NCBI GenBank assembly: GCA_937935245.1
Contig: CALGXX010000020.1
Location: 1-18,086, forward strand
Source: an uncultured Candidatus Saccharibacteria bacterium
GTDB taxonomy: Bacteria; Patescibacteriota; Saccharimonadia; Saccharimonadales; Saccharimonadaceae
Direction of reading: 5' to 3'
Length of the DNA stretch: 18,086 nucleotides
Position numbers and translations under genes: made by a program. Position 1 is the first letter of the stretch. Each line of letters opens with the position of its first letter. Positions 7,178-15,149 of this stretch are shown here, one piece after another. Under the pieces are notes generated by a model. The model was given only the letters and a program-made list of their open reading frames with translations, had not been told where the DNA came from and ran no database searches.

Positions 7178-8020
7178 CTAATTAAATAATTTACTTAGTT
7201 TATCTCGCCAATCTTCTGGCGTAAATCCAGTTTTTTCAATTTTCGTTAAATTCAAAGTACTATTCAAAGGACGTTTGGCTGAACCTGGTTTGTTCGAGAA
7301 GTATTCGTCTGTAGAAATTGATCGTACATCTGAAGCTGGCTTGCCTGATTTTTCAAATACTATTTTAGCAATTTCAGCCCAACTAACAAACGGACCTTCG
7401 TTGGTTATATTATAAGTTCCATATGGTAGATTTGCGTCTAAAAGATGCTTAATGCCACAGGCTAGGATATCAGTAAAAGTTAACCTGCCGATTTGATCGC
7501 TTACTACAGACGGCTTTATGTTGCGTGCCGCTAAATCTTTCATAGTATTTATGAAGTTTTTACCCTCGCCGACAACCCAAGAGGTTCGGACTATATAATG
7601 CTTAGCTGTTGTAGATGCGGCTAAATCTCCGTCGGCTTTGGTTTTTCCATAAATATTGAGTGGAGAGAAGGGTTCGTCTTCGTAATGAATTATTCGCGAT
7701 CCATCAAAAACATACTCAGACGAAACGTGTACTAGAGTTAGATTGTGTTTCGTCGCTGCTTCTGCCAAAAAGCGTACAGCTTGGTGATTGACAAGATCTA
7801 CTTGATGAAAGTTTTCAGGTTTCTCGGCTGCATCAACGTTAGTCCAGGCTGCGGCATTTATAATGACCGATCCATGTTGCCAATCGAAAGAGTCGACAGC
7901 GGTTTTATTGGTAATGTCTAAATCTTGACGCGATAATGCCGTCGCATTGGGAAAAACACGTTGTAGTGCTCGCCCTAGTTGACCATTAGCTCCAGTAATA
8001 AATACCGCTTTATTATCCAT
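7178..8020 (-). CDS. rmlD: dTDP-4-dehydrorhamnose reductase
   Basis: A 280-residue extended SDR carrying out the last step of dTDP-L-rhamnose synthesis, NADPH-dependent reduction of dTDP-4-dehydrorhamnose. GANGQLG is at residues 10-16, NAAAWTNVDAAEKP at about 55-68, VHVSSEYVFDG (catalytic Ser) at about 96-106 and YGKTK (Tyr-x3-Lys) near 124. TSWVVGEG, QIGRLTF, YNITNEGP and KRPLNS follow. All signatures of the family are intact, unlike in the paralog at 2500. It follows rmlC with a TAATG stop-start overlap of one base, and rmlA lies downstream under its own promoter. The 60 bases to the rmlA promoter show no hairpin terminator. Confidence 0.94.
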   Translation of the reverse strand: MDNKAVFITGANGQLGRALQRVFPNATALSRQDLDITNKTAVDSFDWQHGSVIINAAAWTNVDAAEKPENFHQVDLVNHQAVRFLAEAATKHNLTLVHVSSEYVFDGSRIIHYEDEPFSPLNIYGKTKADGDLAASTTAKHYIVRTSWVVGEGKNFINTMKDLAARNIKPSVVSDQIGRLTFTDILACGIKHLLDANLPYGTYNITNEGPFVSWAEIAKIVFEKSGKPASDVRSISTDEYFSNKPGSAKRPLNSTLNLTKIEKTGFTPEDWRDKLSKLFN

Positions 8021-8586
8021 TAAATCTCCATAGGAATTACATTACTTAATAGTGGATGTGCGGCATCTTTTTCGGAAATAATTGCTTGATCCTTATCAAT
8101 TGGCCAGTTGATTTTTAATTCTGGATCAAATAAATTAACAAAAGTATATTTAGCGTCCGGGAACCAATGAGCGTCAACTAGATATGTGTAGGCGACATTA
8201 TCATCAAGTGTTTGATAACCGTTAGCTACGCCTTTAGGAACGAAAATTGCTGTACCCGGATTAATCTCGTGGGTAAATACTCGCCCGAAACTCTCACCTT
8301 TACGAAGGTCACACCAAGCCCCAAAAACACGCCCATTGGCTGTTGAAATGAATTTGTTCCAAGGCTCAGCATGAAGACCGCGTGTGGCGCCAGTTTTGTC
8401 ATTGAAGCTGATATTGTTTTGTACGATATCGAACGACGGTAAGCCTAAGGCTTCCATTTTTTCTTTTTGATAGTTCTCTTTGAACCAGCCGCGATTGTCG
8501 CCATGTACGGGTAATTTAATAACAAACAACCCTGGAATTGACGATTCGGTGACTGTAAGTTCATTGTAGTCGGTTGGGTCAAACAT
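8020..8586 (-). CDS. rmlC: dTDP-4-dehydrorhamnose 3,5-epimerase
   Basis: A 188-residue cupin. The RGWFKENYQKEKM entry helix is at about residues 32-44. RGLHAEPWNKF holds the catalytic His, CDLRKGESFG follows, and VPKGVANGYQTL corresponds to the VPxGxxHGF segment, here with Asn instead of His as in the group with YTYLVDAHWFPDA. It converts dTDP-4-keto-6-deoxyglucose to dTDP-4-keto-L-rhamnose. It starts two bases after the rmlB stop, with AAGGA as ribosome binding site, and overlaps the rmlD start by one base, so B, C and D form one tightly packed operon. Confidence 0.93.
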   Translation of the reverse strand: MFDPTDYNELTVTESSIPGLFVIKLPVHGDNRGWFKENYQKEKMEALGLPSFDIVQNNISFNDKTGATRGLHAEPWNKFISTANGRVFGAWCDLRKGESFGRVFTHEINPGTAIFVPKGVANGYQTLDDNVAYTYLVDAHWFPDAKYTFVNLFDPELKINWPIDKDQAIISEKDAAHPLLSNVIPMEI

Positions 8587-8588
8587 AA

Positions 8589-9602
8589 TTATTGTCCTTG
8601 TTTTGCATAAGCTGCTTCAACGGCGTCTTTTTGGGCGCGCCACCAGTCTTCGTGTTCGCGATACCAGTTAATAGTTTGCATTAGTCCATCGTGCATACCG
8701 GTTTTATTATCTGTGTATTGCGGTTGCCATCCTAATTCGCGGCGTAACTTGCTGGAATCCATTGCGTAGCGCATATCATGACCTGGACGATCGTTGACAT
8801 GTTCGTACCAATCTTTACCTTTACCCATTAGCTCACAAATCAATTCAATCACCATCTTATTATTAACGTGATCATTATCCGCGCCAATGATGTAGGTTTC
8901 TCCTAGAACGCCTTTTTCTAAGATTAAATGAACCGCTGAGTTATGGTCATCAACATGAATCCAGTCGCGTACTTGTTCGCCGGTACCATAAAGTTTTGGC
9001 TTGATATCACTTAAAATATTGGTAATTTGACGCGGAATAAATTTTTCAATATGTTGGTATGGTCCGTAATTGTTAGAGCAGTTTGAGATAGTTGCTTTAA
9101 TACCAAAACTACGAATCCAGGCGCGAACTAGCATGTCGCTGGAAGCTTTAGTACTAGAGTAGGGACTGGAAGGTTTGTATGGAGTGTCCTCTGTGAAGCG
9201 ATTTGGATCATCAAGCTCTAGATCACCAAAAACCTCATCAGTTGAGATGTGATGTAGTCTCTTATTATGTTTTCGAATAGCCTCTAGAATGGTATACGTA
9301 CCAATTATATTTGTTTCAACAAATGGCCATGGATTACGTAAAGAATTGTCATTGTGACTTTCGGCTGCGAAGTGTACAACTATGTCATTTTCAGCGACTA
9401 ATTTGTCTACTAATTCGGCGTCACAAATATCGCCCTCTACGAATGTAATTTGGTCAGCTACAGTTTCCAAATTAGCACGATTTCCGGCGTAGGTTAATTT
9501 GTCGATAACAGTGACTTCATATTCTGGCTTGTGTTTTACGGTATAATGCACAAAATTCGAGCCAATGAATCCCGCGCCTCCCGTGACTAGCATCTTTGTC
9601 AT
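8589..9602 (-). CDS. rmlB: dTDP-glucose 4,6-dehydratase
   Basis: A 337-residue extended SDR that makes dTDP-4-keto-6-deoxyglucose. GGAGFIGSNFVHY (NAD binding) is at residues 8-20, HFAAESHNDNS at about 74-84 and HHISTDEVFGDL (catalytic Thr-Asp-Glu) at about 117-128. YSSTKASSD (Tyr-x3-Lys), NNYGPYQHIEKFIPR, GTGEQVRDWIHVDDH and RPGHDMRYA follow. Complete, normal length. It is the first gene of rmlBCD. Upstream of the ATG there is no Shine-Dalgarno but an extended -10 box ending 6 bases before it, so the mRNA is probably leaderless. It is divergent from the nucleotidylyltransferase at 9650, with 47 bases between. Confidence 0.96.
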   Translation of the reverse strand: MTKMLVTGGAGFIGSNFVHYTVKHKPEYEVTVIDKLTYAGNRANLETVADQITFVEGDICDAELVDKLVAENDIVVHFAAESHNDNSLRNPWPFVETNIIGTYTILEAIRKHNKRLHHISTDEVFGDLELDDPNRFTEDTPYKPSSPYSSTKASSDMLVRAWIRSFGIKATISNCSNNYGPYQHIEKFIPRQITNILSDIKPKLYGTGEQVRDWIHVDDHNSAVHLILEKGVLGETYIIGADNDHVNNKMVIELICELMGKGKDWYEHVNDRPGHDMRYAMDSSKLRRELGWQPQYTDNKTGMHDGLMQTINWYREHEDWWRAQKDAVEAAYAKQGQ

Positions 9603-9625
9603 AAGTATAGTATATCAGGTATAAT
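9596..9625 (+). promoter_or_regulatory. Promoter of the nucleotidylyltransferase gene
   Basis: Plus strand: -35 TTGTCA (9596-9601), 18-base spacer, -10 TATAAT (9620-9625). The -35 covers the start codon of the divergent rmlB, so the two promoters overlap and probably compete. The leader of about 18 nt carries AGAGGAGG (9637-9644), a strong ribosome binding site. Confidence 0.68.
9604..9617 (-). promoter_or_regulatory. Leaderless extended -10 promoter of rmlBCD
   Basis: On the minus strand, TGA-TATACT (extended -10, hexamer 9614-9609) ends exactly 6 bases before the rmlB ATG at 9602. A second overlapping TATACT (9609-9604) is only one base from the ATG and too close to be used. No Shine-Dalgarno is present, so transcription would start at or next to the A of the ATG. 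Confidence 0.62.
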
Positions 9626-9649
9626 AGAGAAGTTATAGAGGAGGATGTT

Positions 9650-10087
9650 ATGAAAGTTGTAATTGTTAGCGGCTATTTTAATCCATTACACGGTGGACAT
9701 TTAGATATGATTGAGGCAGCTGCAAAAATGGGTGATTATTTGATTGTAGTGGTGAATAATGACAAACAGCAATTGCTAAAAAAAGGAAAAATTATCCTTA
9801 ATGAAGAAAATCGACTACGCTTAATGCGAGCATTAAAAGGCGTGGATCAGGTGATGCTTTCTATTGATGAGAATCCTCCGGTTACAGAAACCTTAGAGAT
9901 GATTGCTCGGCAATATCCGGGATGTCAATTAGTGTTTGCAAATGGTGGCGATAGGTCGGCACCGGAAGTTGTTCCAGAGCGTGATGTTTGCGAAAAGTAT
10001 AACATTGAAATGGTCTATGGGGTTGGTGGTTCAAATAAAGCAGACTCGTCTACTCGAATTAATCAAGCTACTGGACAGGAAAGCTAA
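9650..10087 (+). CDS. HxGH-type cytidylyltransferase/adenylyltransferase
   Basis: A 145-residue nucleotidylyltransferase of the TagD/RfaE-C/CoaD fold. GYFNPLHGGHLDMIEAAAKMGD (residues 8-29) has the HxGH motif, VVVNNDKQQLLKK follows, and SSTRINQ (about 133-139) matches the C-terminal xSSTRx phosphate motif. VFANGGDRSAPEVVPE lies between them. It should join a phosphorylated small molecule to CMP or AMP. In a glycan locus, activation of a polyol or heptose phosphate is plausible, but the sequence does not decide the substrate. It is a single gene with its own promoter and strong ribosome binding site, placed between two minus-strand operons. Its stop lies two bases from the convergent GT4 stop at 10090. 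Confidence 0.86.
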   Translation: MKVVIVSGYFNPLHGGHLDMIEAAAKMGDYLIVVVNNDKQQLLKKGKIILNEENRLRLMRALKGVDQVMLSIDENPPVTETLEMIARQYPGCQLVFANGGDRSAPEVVPERDVCEKYNIEMVYGVGGSNKADSSTRINQATGQES

Positions 10088-10089
10088 CT

Positions 10090-11187
10090 TCAACTTTTCC
10101 GACCATATTTTTCATATATAGCCAAAGTTTGCTCGGCCATGCGCTGCCATGAAAATGTCTTAACGTGTTTCTTGCCTTTTTTAACGAGTTCATTGCGCAA
10201 CTTGTCGTTGGATAAGATGTCGTCAATTGATTTTGCTATATCCTCGACGCTGAAAGGATCAAAATAGTGAGCAGCATCGCCGTGGGTTTCTGGCAAGCAA
10301 GTAGCTGTGCTCGATGCGACTGGCGCGCCGTGCAGCATTGCCTCTAGTCCTGGCAAACCAAATCCTTCACTGAGCGAAGGGAAGCAATAAACTGCCGTAT
10401 TTTCATACATCCAGCGCAATTGTTCGTCTGATATAAAGCCGGTAAACGCGACGTTTTTAATTCCATGCTCATTTACATATGTCTCGTGGCGAGCATAATT
10501 GCTATCTTTTTTACCCGCCAAAGCCAGTGTTAAATCTGGATATTTTTTCTGCAATAAAGCAAACGCGTCAATTAGTCGTCGAAGGTTTTTATGTGGCGTC
10601 GGTCTACCGATATACATAATGAATTTTTTACCAATCAGCTCATCAACAGGTTCGTTACCTTTTGGCAATTCATCCGCTGACTCCAAAGTTACAGTAATTT
10701 TCTCTGGGTTTACGCCGGTAAATTCAATCAAATCATTTTTTACGAAGTTAGAAATTGTGATGATGTGCGAAGATTTTTTCGCGACTTTTTTATTGACCCA
10801 TTTGTAAATTTGCTGCTTAATCCAGAAAACGACAGGATTTTTATCTGGATTCCTGAACCTAACAGTAGTCAAATCTTGCATCGTAGTAACAACTGGACTG
10901 GAATTATACCAAACAGGCTGCTGAACCATTGCAAAATGAACTAAGTCTGAATGGAGACTTTCAAGTTGTTTTTTAAAGCCAATTTGCTCAGCGAAAGTGT
11001 ATTCTTTGTAGGGACAAATGACTTTTTTAAAGTGCGGATTGCTTGGTTGCCAACTATCAAAATCCTTTGGCTTGAGCAGAATAACATAATCGTTTTTATT
11101 GTCAATTTTCTGCAAATAATGAATCAGCCGTTCGATGTAGCGACCAGTGCTAGTCCTTAATGTTCGGGCGTCAATTACGATTTTCAC
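10090..11187 (-). CDS. Family 4 glycosyltransferase (GT4), GTG start
   Basis: A 365-residue GT-B enzyme. It opens KIVIDARTLRTSTGRYIERL, the donor/acceptor Rossmann half typical of GT4. The second half has FIMYIGRPTPHKNLRRLIDA, LALAGKKD, VAFTGFISDEQL and the nucleotide-sugar motif SEGFGLPGLEAMLHGAPVA (E-x7-E, about residues 273-291). I choose GTG at 11187: AAGGAA lies 7 bases upstream and the family starts there. A TTG at 11214 would add 9 unlikely residues. The gene overlaps the preceding GT4 by 17 bases and ends the Wzy-PGT-GT4-GT4 operon. A retaining transferase acting on the lipid-linked glycan at the inner membrane face is inferred; the sugar is unknown. Confidence 0.9.
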   Translation of the reverse strand: MKIVIDARTLRTSTGRYIERLIHYLQKIDNKNDYVILLKPKDFDSWQPSNPHFKKVICPYKEYTFAEQIGFKKQLESLHSDLVHFAMVQQPVWYNSSPVVTTMQDLTTVRFRNPDKNPVVFWIKQQIYKWVNKKVAKKSSHIITISNFVKNDLIEFTGVNPEKITVTLESADELPKGNEPVDELIGKKFIMYIGRPTPHKNLRRLIDAFALLQKKYPDLTLALAGKKDSNYARHETYVNEHGIKNVAFTGFISDEQLRWMYENTAVYCFPSLSEGFGLPGLEAMLHGAPVASSTATCLPETHGDAAHYFDPFSVEDIAKSIDDILSNDKLRNELVKKGKKHVKTFSWQRMAEQTLAIYEKYGRKS

Positions 11188-12313
11188 GATAATGTTCCTT
11201 CCATGATTTATCAACTATATTTTTTATCGCTTTATGGAAAATTGCAGCTGAAAATTCGTTGGCTGTGGCTGAGATTTTTGTTGGTGAAACTTTTTTACCA
11301 GGAAGTTTCTCTAAGGTTTCTATCAATGAAGAATCTGTTTGCTCAGAAAAGAACCAGCCGTTTTTCTCAGATTTTATATAATCAAGTGCGCCGCCAGCTT
11401 CATACGCAACCACTGGAATGCCAGATGCCAACGCTTCGACTGGCGCAATTCCGAAATCTTCGTGCGAACAAAAAATAAATAAATCTGCTTTTTTAATATA
11501 TTTTTCTCGCGTGGCATTATCAACAAATCCTAAGAAAGTAGTGTGTTTATCGGCGATATTTTTTAGATTATCAACGTCTGGACCTTTTCCGATAATATCT
11601 AATTGCCAGCCAAGTTTCTGGCAGGCTTTAATAGCAATATCAAGTCGTTTCATCGGTACAATTCGTCCCCAAATCAGACAGCGAGGTTTTTTTGGGATGG
11701 ATGTTTGCTTGCGATTTTTAGCAAGTGGCGAAAAGCTCGACACGTCAATTGGCGGAAAAATAACCGTACTTTTTTGCTGGTAAAACTCTTCAATGTCAGC
11801 CTGAATTCCCGTAGAATTGGCGATAAAAACATCAACTTGCTGAGCAGCGTTGAAATCTCGTTTTTTCAGCGGTCGGACTAGGGTTTTTAGGCCTAGGCGC
11901 GCCAGCCATTGTGGGCGAAAACTTGGTCGTTTGATGTATTCGTCGTAGTGCCGCCAATAAAAATGCGTCGGCGTGTGACAATAACAAATATGAAGTTGAT
12001 CTGGTCTGGATTTACGGACGAATTTTGCCTCGCCATTTCCAGAGCTTGAGATGATAATGTCAAATTCGCTAAGATCAAGCTTAGCAAACCACCACTGTCT
12101 AAGAAGTGGCAACAATCGTCGAATTTTCGAAAATGGCCATCGCTGTAAATAGCCAGTAATGACTTTATTGTCTAACCTTTCTCGCCATTCATCGCTACAA
12201 AAAGAAGTGTAAATTGGCGCATCTGGGTACAATTTGTGAATTTCCAAAACGACCTTTTCGGCTCCACCGCCGTAAATCCAATCGTGAACTATGGCAATTT
12301 TTGGCTTACTCAT
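11171..12313 (-). CDS. Family 4 glycosyltransferase (GT4), mannosyltransferase-like
   Basis: A 380-residue GT-B enzyme. It starts KIAIVHDWIYGGGAEKVVLE, with the Gly-rich acceptor loop of WbaZ-like GT4 mannosyltransferases. YCHTPTHFYWRHYDEY (about 130-145), NSTGIQADIEEFY.Q, VIFPPIDVSSF, WGRIVPMKRLDIAIKA and HEDFGIAPVEALASGIPVVA (E-x7-E, about 285-304) follow in the family order. It begins with a one-base TAATG overlap on the glycosylphosphotransferase stop, so it is likely to act early, possibly adding the second sugar. The assignment to mannose is only a resemblance. Confidence 0.9.
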   Translation of the reverse strand: MSKPKIAIVHDWIYGGGAEKVVLEIHKLYPDAPIYTSFCSDEWRERLDNKVITGYLQRWPFSKIRRLLPLLRQWWFAKLDLSEFDIIISSSGNGEAKFVRKSRPDQLHICYCHTPTHFYWRHYDEYIKRPSFRPQWLARLGLKTLVRPLKKRDFNAAQQVDVFIANSTGIQADIEEFYQQKSTVIFPPIDVSSFSPLAKNRKQTSIPKKPRCLIWGRIVPMKRLDIAIKACQKLGWQLDIIGKGPDVDNLKNIADKHTTFLGFVDNATREKYIKKADLFIFCSHEDFGIAPVEALASGIPVVAYEAGGALDYIKSEKNGWFFSEQTDSSLIETLEKLPGKKVSPTKISATANEFSAAIFHKAIKNIVDKSWKEHYRENRN

Positions 12314-13734
12314 TAATTATCTTTCTGGAAAATAACCAAGCAGGTTTTTAATAAAATCGTGATGTCCATCCAGATGCTCCAGTTCTGGACGTAATATAAG
12401 TCAATTCGTCGCCGTTCTTCAAAGCTGATGCTGCGTCGGCCAGACACTACAGCCAGTCCAGTTAACCCAGATTTGACCGCTAATAAAACATGTTTTTTGT
12501 CGTAGGCGCTTAATTCGTGCGGCACCAGCGCTCGCGGTCCGACCAGGCTGATATCTCCTTTAACAACGTTGAATAATTGCGGCAATTCATCAAGGCTAAA
12601 GCGACGAATAAACCGACCAACTGGCGTTACACGAAAATCATGATCAAGCTTGTCGCCGTTTTTACGGTATTCTTCAATTAGCTCAGGCTTACCAACCATT
12701 CGAAAGACTTCTTCGTCGGTTTTGCCGTCAAACTTTGCGTAATGCGAGCGAAATTTGTAGACCTTAAATGGTCGATTGTAGCGAGTGAGACGTTTCTGTT
12801 GTTTGCCGTGCATTAAAATCGGTCCCGCTGGGTCGCTGATTTTTACGGCAATTGCCACCAAAAGCATAATTGGCGAGGCGATAATAACCCCAGCTGTTCC
12901 ACCTATAATATCCATAATCCGCTTCACAATTCGCCCATAGCCCATTAGCGGTGTCGGATGAGTGTGAATTAGTGGCACGGAGTCGATGATATCAATAGTG
13001 TGTTTGGTGGTCATAATTCCGTCGAATTCCGGCGCTTGATAAAAATCCAGATAATGTTTCTGGGCAATTTGATAATGTTCGCTAACGTTTTTTGAGTCGG
13101 TTTGGATGATGACGTCAATTTTATCTCTAGTGAGCGCCGATTCTAACGACGAGCGTCGAAGCTTTTTTAATTCAATAGGAATGAACTGGGTTTGCGCAAC
13201 AATTCCGCTAATCTTAAAGCCAGTTAACGGATTAGTTTCTATAAAATCAGCCAAAACGTGAGTTAAATCACAATTGCCAATTAATACAACACGGCGCGCA
13301 CCTAAACCGCGTTTTAATAGTTTCAGGCGAACAATATTGGCGGTGCTGCGGAAAATCATTAGTAAAATAAAACCAATTCCGGTGGCATAACCAGCGACAA
13401 GCTTGGCTGGGAATAACGGAGTATTGGTGAAGAACGTCACGGAAATCATAATCATAATTCCAGTGATTGATGCCAAAAGTATTCGCCCGAAGTTTCGCAA
13501 TGGGTGCGTGTAAATCTCTCTGTCGTATAAGCCAAAGAAATAGAACATCACAATCCACAATGGCAACGTCATAAAGATGGAAGTGATAAAATCTATAGCG
13601 TTGATGCTGATATGAAATGGTCTAGGATCCAGGGAAATTCGCAAAATATAGGCAATAGTAAATGCGCTCAATAAAGCTAAGATATCAAGAACGACCAGAA
13701 CAATTTTGAAGTAAAAATCAGACTTTTTCCGCAT
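12313..13734 (-). CDS. Polyprenyl-phosphate glycosylphosphotransferase (WcaJ/WbaP type)
   Basis: A 473-residue initiating transferase. Four N-terminal membrane segments (about residues 11-34, 49-70, 83-105 and 110-133) precede a nucleotide-binding-like domain beginning VVLIGNCDLTHVLADF. The C-terminal catalytic domain starts VKRIMDIIGGTAGVIIASP with its re-entrant membrane helix, then FKVYKFRSHY, FRVTPVGRFIRRFSLDELPQL (catalytic Asp-Glu), FNVVKGDISLVGPRALVP and SGLTGLAVVSGR. It is complete for the family. The reaction is transfer of sugar-1-phosphate from a nucleotide sugar to undecaprenyl phosphate, which starts the repeat unit. It overlaps the upstream Wzy-like gene by 17 bases and the downstream GT4 by one base. 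The sugar is unknown. Confidence 0.93.
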   Translation of the reverse strand: MRKKSDFYFKIVLVVLDILALLSAFTIAYILRISLDPRPFHISINAIDFITSIFMTLPLWIVMFYFFGLYDREIYTHPLRNFGRILLASITGIMIMISVTFFTNTPLFPAKLVAGYATGIGFILLMIFRSTANIVRLKLLKRGLGARRVVLIGNCDLTHVLADFIETNPLTGFKISGIVAQTQFIPIELKKLRRSSLESALTRDKIDVIIQTDSKNVSEHYQIAQKHYLDFYQAPEFDGIMTTKHTIDIIDSVPLIHTHPTPLMGYGRIVKRIMDIIGGTAGVIIASPIMLLVAIAVKISDPAGPILMHGKQQKRLTRYNRPFKVYKFRSHYAKFDGKTDEEVFRMVGKPELIEEYRKNGDKLDHDFRVTPVGRFIRRFSLDELPQLFNVVKGDISLVGPRALVPHELSAYDKKHVLLAVKSGLTGLAVVSGRRSISFEERRRIDLYYVQNWSIWMDITILLKTCLVIFQKDN

Positions 13735-15115
13735 AATCTCTGGGGTAATTATACAAAAATATGCCGATTATAGCAAAACAATGAATCGTATTTATGAAGC
13801 TGCCAAAAAACCAGAAATGCACAAACATCGCGATGGTCAGCGACAAGATAAATTGAGCTTTAATTTTACGGATATTTTTTATGGCGAAAAATATAATTAT
13901 CAACGGGATAATTAGAAGGACAAATAGCCCGATGATTCCTAAGCCGCTGAGTAATAATATGTAAAAAACGTAGACTGTTTGGTCTGCCGGGACGTTTACA
14001 TGAAGGTGTTTTTGGATGAAATTACCGAGGTTACCGAGTCCGACGCCGAAGAAGAATGTTCGTGGCGATGATAGCCAGGATTTTATGGCTAAATCGCTAG
14101 CACTAAGTCTGTCGTTAGCGGAAGCTTCAACGAAACCGGCAGGCTGGAAAGAATTGTTGCTTGGCGGAATGTTTTCGGTGGGTTTTGGTGACGGATTTTT
14201 GACGATGGATTTTTGCGGAATCTTAATTTTCCCGAGAGATAATTGATCGACCATACTGACGAAGGTATTGTGTGCGATGAAAGGTGTATTGGCGTATTTA
14301 ATGTTGGCTGATGAGAATAATAAGATGAATCCGAATAGTAATCCAGCGAAGATGATTGGAAGTTTTTTACGAATCAAAGATGCGTCAATTCGTTTTATGA
14401 AAGCGATTATAAATAAGGCTGTGATGGCGATAAAAATTGCCAAAAATCCGCCACGGGAAAATGTTAAAGATATGGCAAGAGTTGTGAAAAATAGGCTAAA
14501 TTTGGCTAAGCGAGATTTTGATTGAAAGAGCGCAACGAAGAATGCTGGAAGTAGAGAATTGGCGAAGAATTGTGGTTCGGCGGCGAATAAATTGATTCGT
14601 GGAAATCCAAAAACGTCGGCTTTACAGCCAGCGCAAAGCGTACCAAATCCTGTTGGTTCAAAGGTGGCGACGATGAGCTGGATGATTGCTAAAATTCCAA
14701 AAACTAGCCCGCTCCATAGTCCGATATTGATGAGTTTGCGTTTTTCTAGTTTTGACAATTCGCTGTAAATTAAGCCAGCGGATAATCCGACGGCGAGTAA
14801 GAATAATAGCGATAATGAATATAACGCGGTGCGCAGGTGTGCTTCTGCGAAAAATACGCCGACGACAATGGCGATAAAAATTGCTAAAAATCCGCCGATT
14901 AGCCATCGGTTTTTCAACAATTCTTGGCGTTTTTTAAGTAGTAATGGCAAAGAAAATAACAGTAGGCTTACGGCAACGATTTGATATAATCCTACGCGCA
15001 GCGACGGGAAATTCAGAATTGATAAGCCGACACTGGGATGCAGAGCAAATCCGCCGCCAAAAACAATGATAGCCAATAGCCATAATCGAACGTCGTTAAT
15101 GTATTTTTTTGCCAT
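13718..15115 (-). CDS. O-antigen ligase/polymerase-like membrane protein (Wzy family)
   Basis: A 465-residue polytopic protein with about 11-12 hydrophobic segments. SLTFSRGGFLAIFIAI (about residues 215-230) and the outer-loop motif FFFGVGLGNLGNFI (about 355-368) are characteristic of the Wzy_C/O-antigen ligase family. The outer loop between them contains a Pro/Ser/Asn-rich stretch (KNPSPKPTENIPPSNNS, about 305-322) that looks flexible. It is expected to polymerise or ligate lipid-linked glycan outside the membrane. It is the first gene of a four-gene operon. The ATG at 15115 has no Shine-Dalgarno and lies 6 bases from a TATACT box. It is divergent from the LexA-like gene with 34 bases between. 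Confidence 0.87.
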   Translation of the reverse strand: MAKKYINDVRLWLLAIIVFGGGFALHPSVGLSILNFPSLRVGLYQIVAVSLLLFSLPLLLKKRQELLKNRWLIGGFLAIFIAIVVGVFFAEAHLRTALYSLSLLFLLAVGLSAGLIYSELSKLEKRKLINIGLWSGLVFGILAIIQLIVATFEPTGFGTLCAGCKADVFGFPRINLFAAEPQFFANSLLPAFFVALFQSKSRLAKFSLFFTTLAISLTFSRGGFLAIFIAITALFIIAFIKRIDASLIRKKLPIIFAGLLFGFILLFSSANIKYANTPFIAHNTFVSMVDQLSLGKIKIPQKSIVKNPSPKPTENIPPSNNSFQPAGFVEASANDRLSASDLAIKSWLSSPRTFFFGVGLGNLGNFIQKHLHVNVPADQTVYVFYILLLSGLGIIGLFVLLIIPLIIIFFAIKNIRKIKAQFILSLTIAMFVHFWFFGSFINTIHCFAIIGIFLYNYPRDYAEKV

Positions 15116-15120
15116 ATTTT

Positions 15121-15144
15121 AAGTATAGCGTATGGTGTATACTT
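15121..15144. promoter_or_regulatory. Mirror-symmetric divergent leaderless promoter
   Basis: AAGTATA (15121-15127), a 10-base spacer and TATACTT (15138-15144) form a perfect 7-base inverted repeat centred at 15132.5. Each arm holds a TATACT -10 box, one per strand, ending exactly 6 bases before an ATG: 15115 on minus and 15150 on plus. Both start codons lie at the same distance from the centre. Neither gene has a Shine-Dalgarno. The -35 zone of each promoter falls on the other side's -10/start region, so simultaneous firing is unlikely. The dyad could also bind the adjacent winged-helix protein; that is inference. Confidence 0.68.
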
Positions 15145-15149
15145 TAGAT

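Noticed and set aside
8250..8285. RmlC His-to-Asn change in the VPKGVANGY segment as a loss of function
   Set aside because: A subgroup of RmlC with the VPxGxxN...YTYLV..HW pattern has Asn here as I recall. The catalytic RGLH is intact.
11188..11214. TTG start at 11214 for the second GT4
   Set aside because: It adds residues not seen at GT4 N-termini and lengthens the overlap. GTG 11187 has AAGGAA 7 bases upstream.
15132..15149. ATG 15132 as start of the LexA-like gene
   Set aside because: It would place the TATACT -10 box inside the coding region; ATG 15150 begins exactly at the LexA N-terminus.
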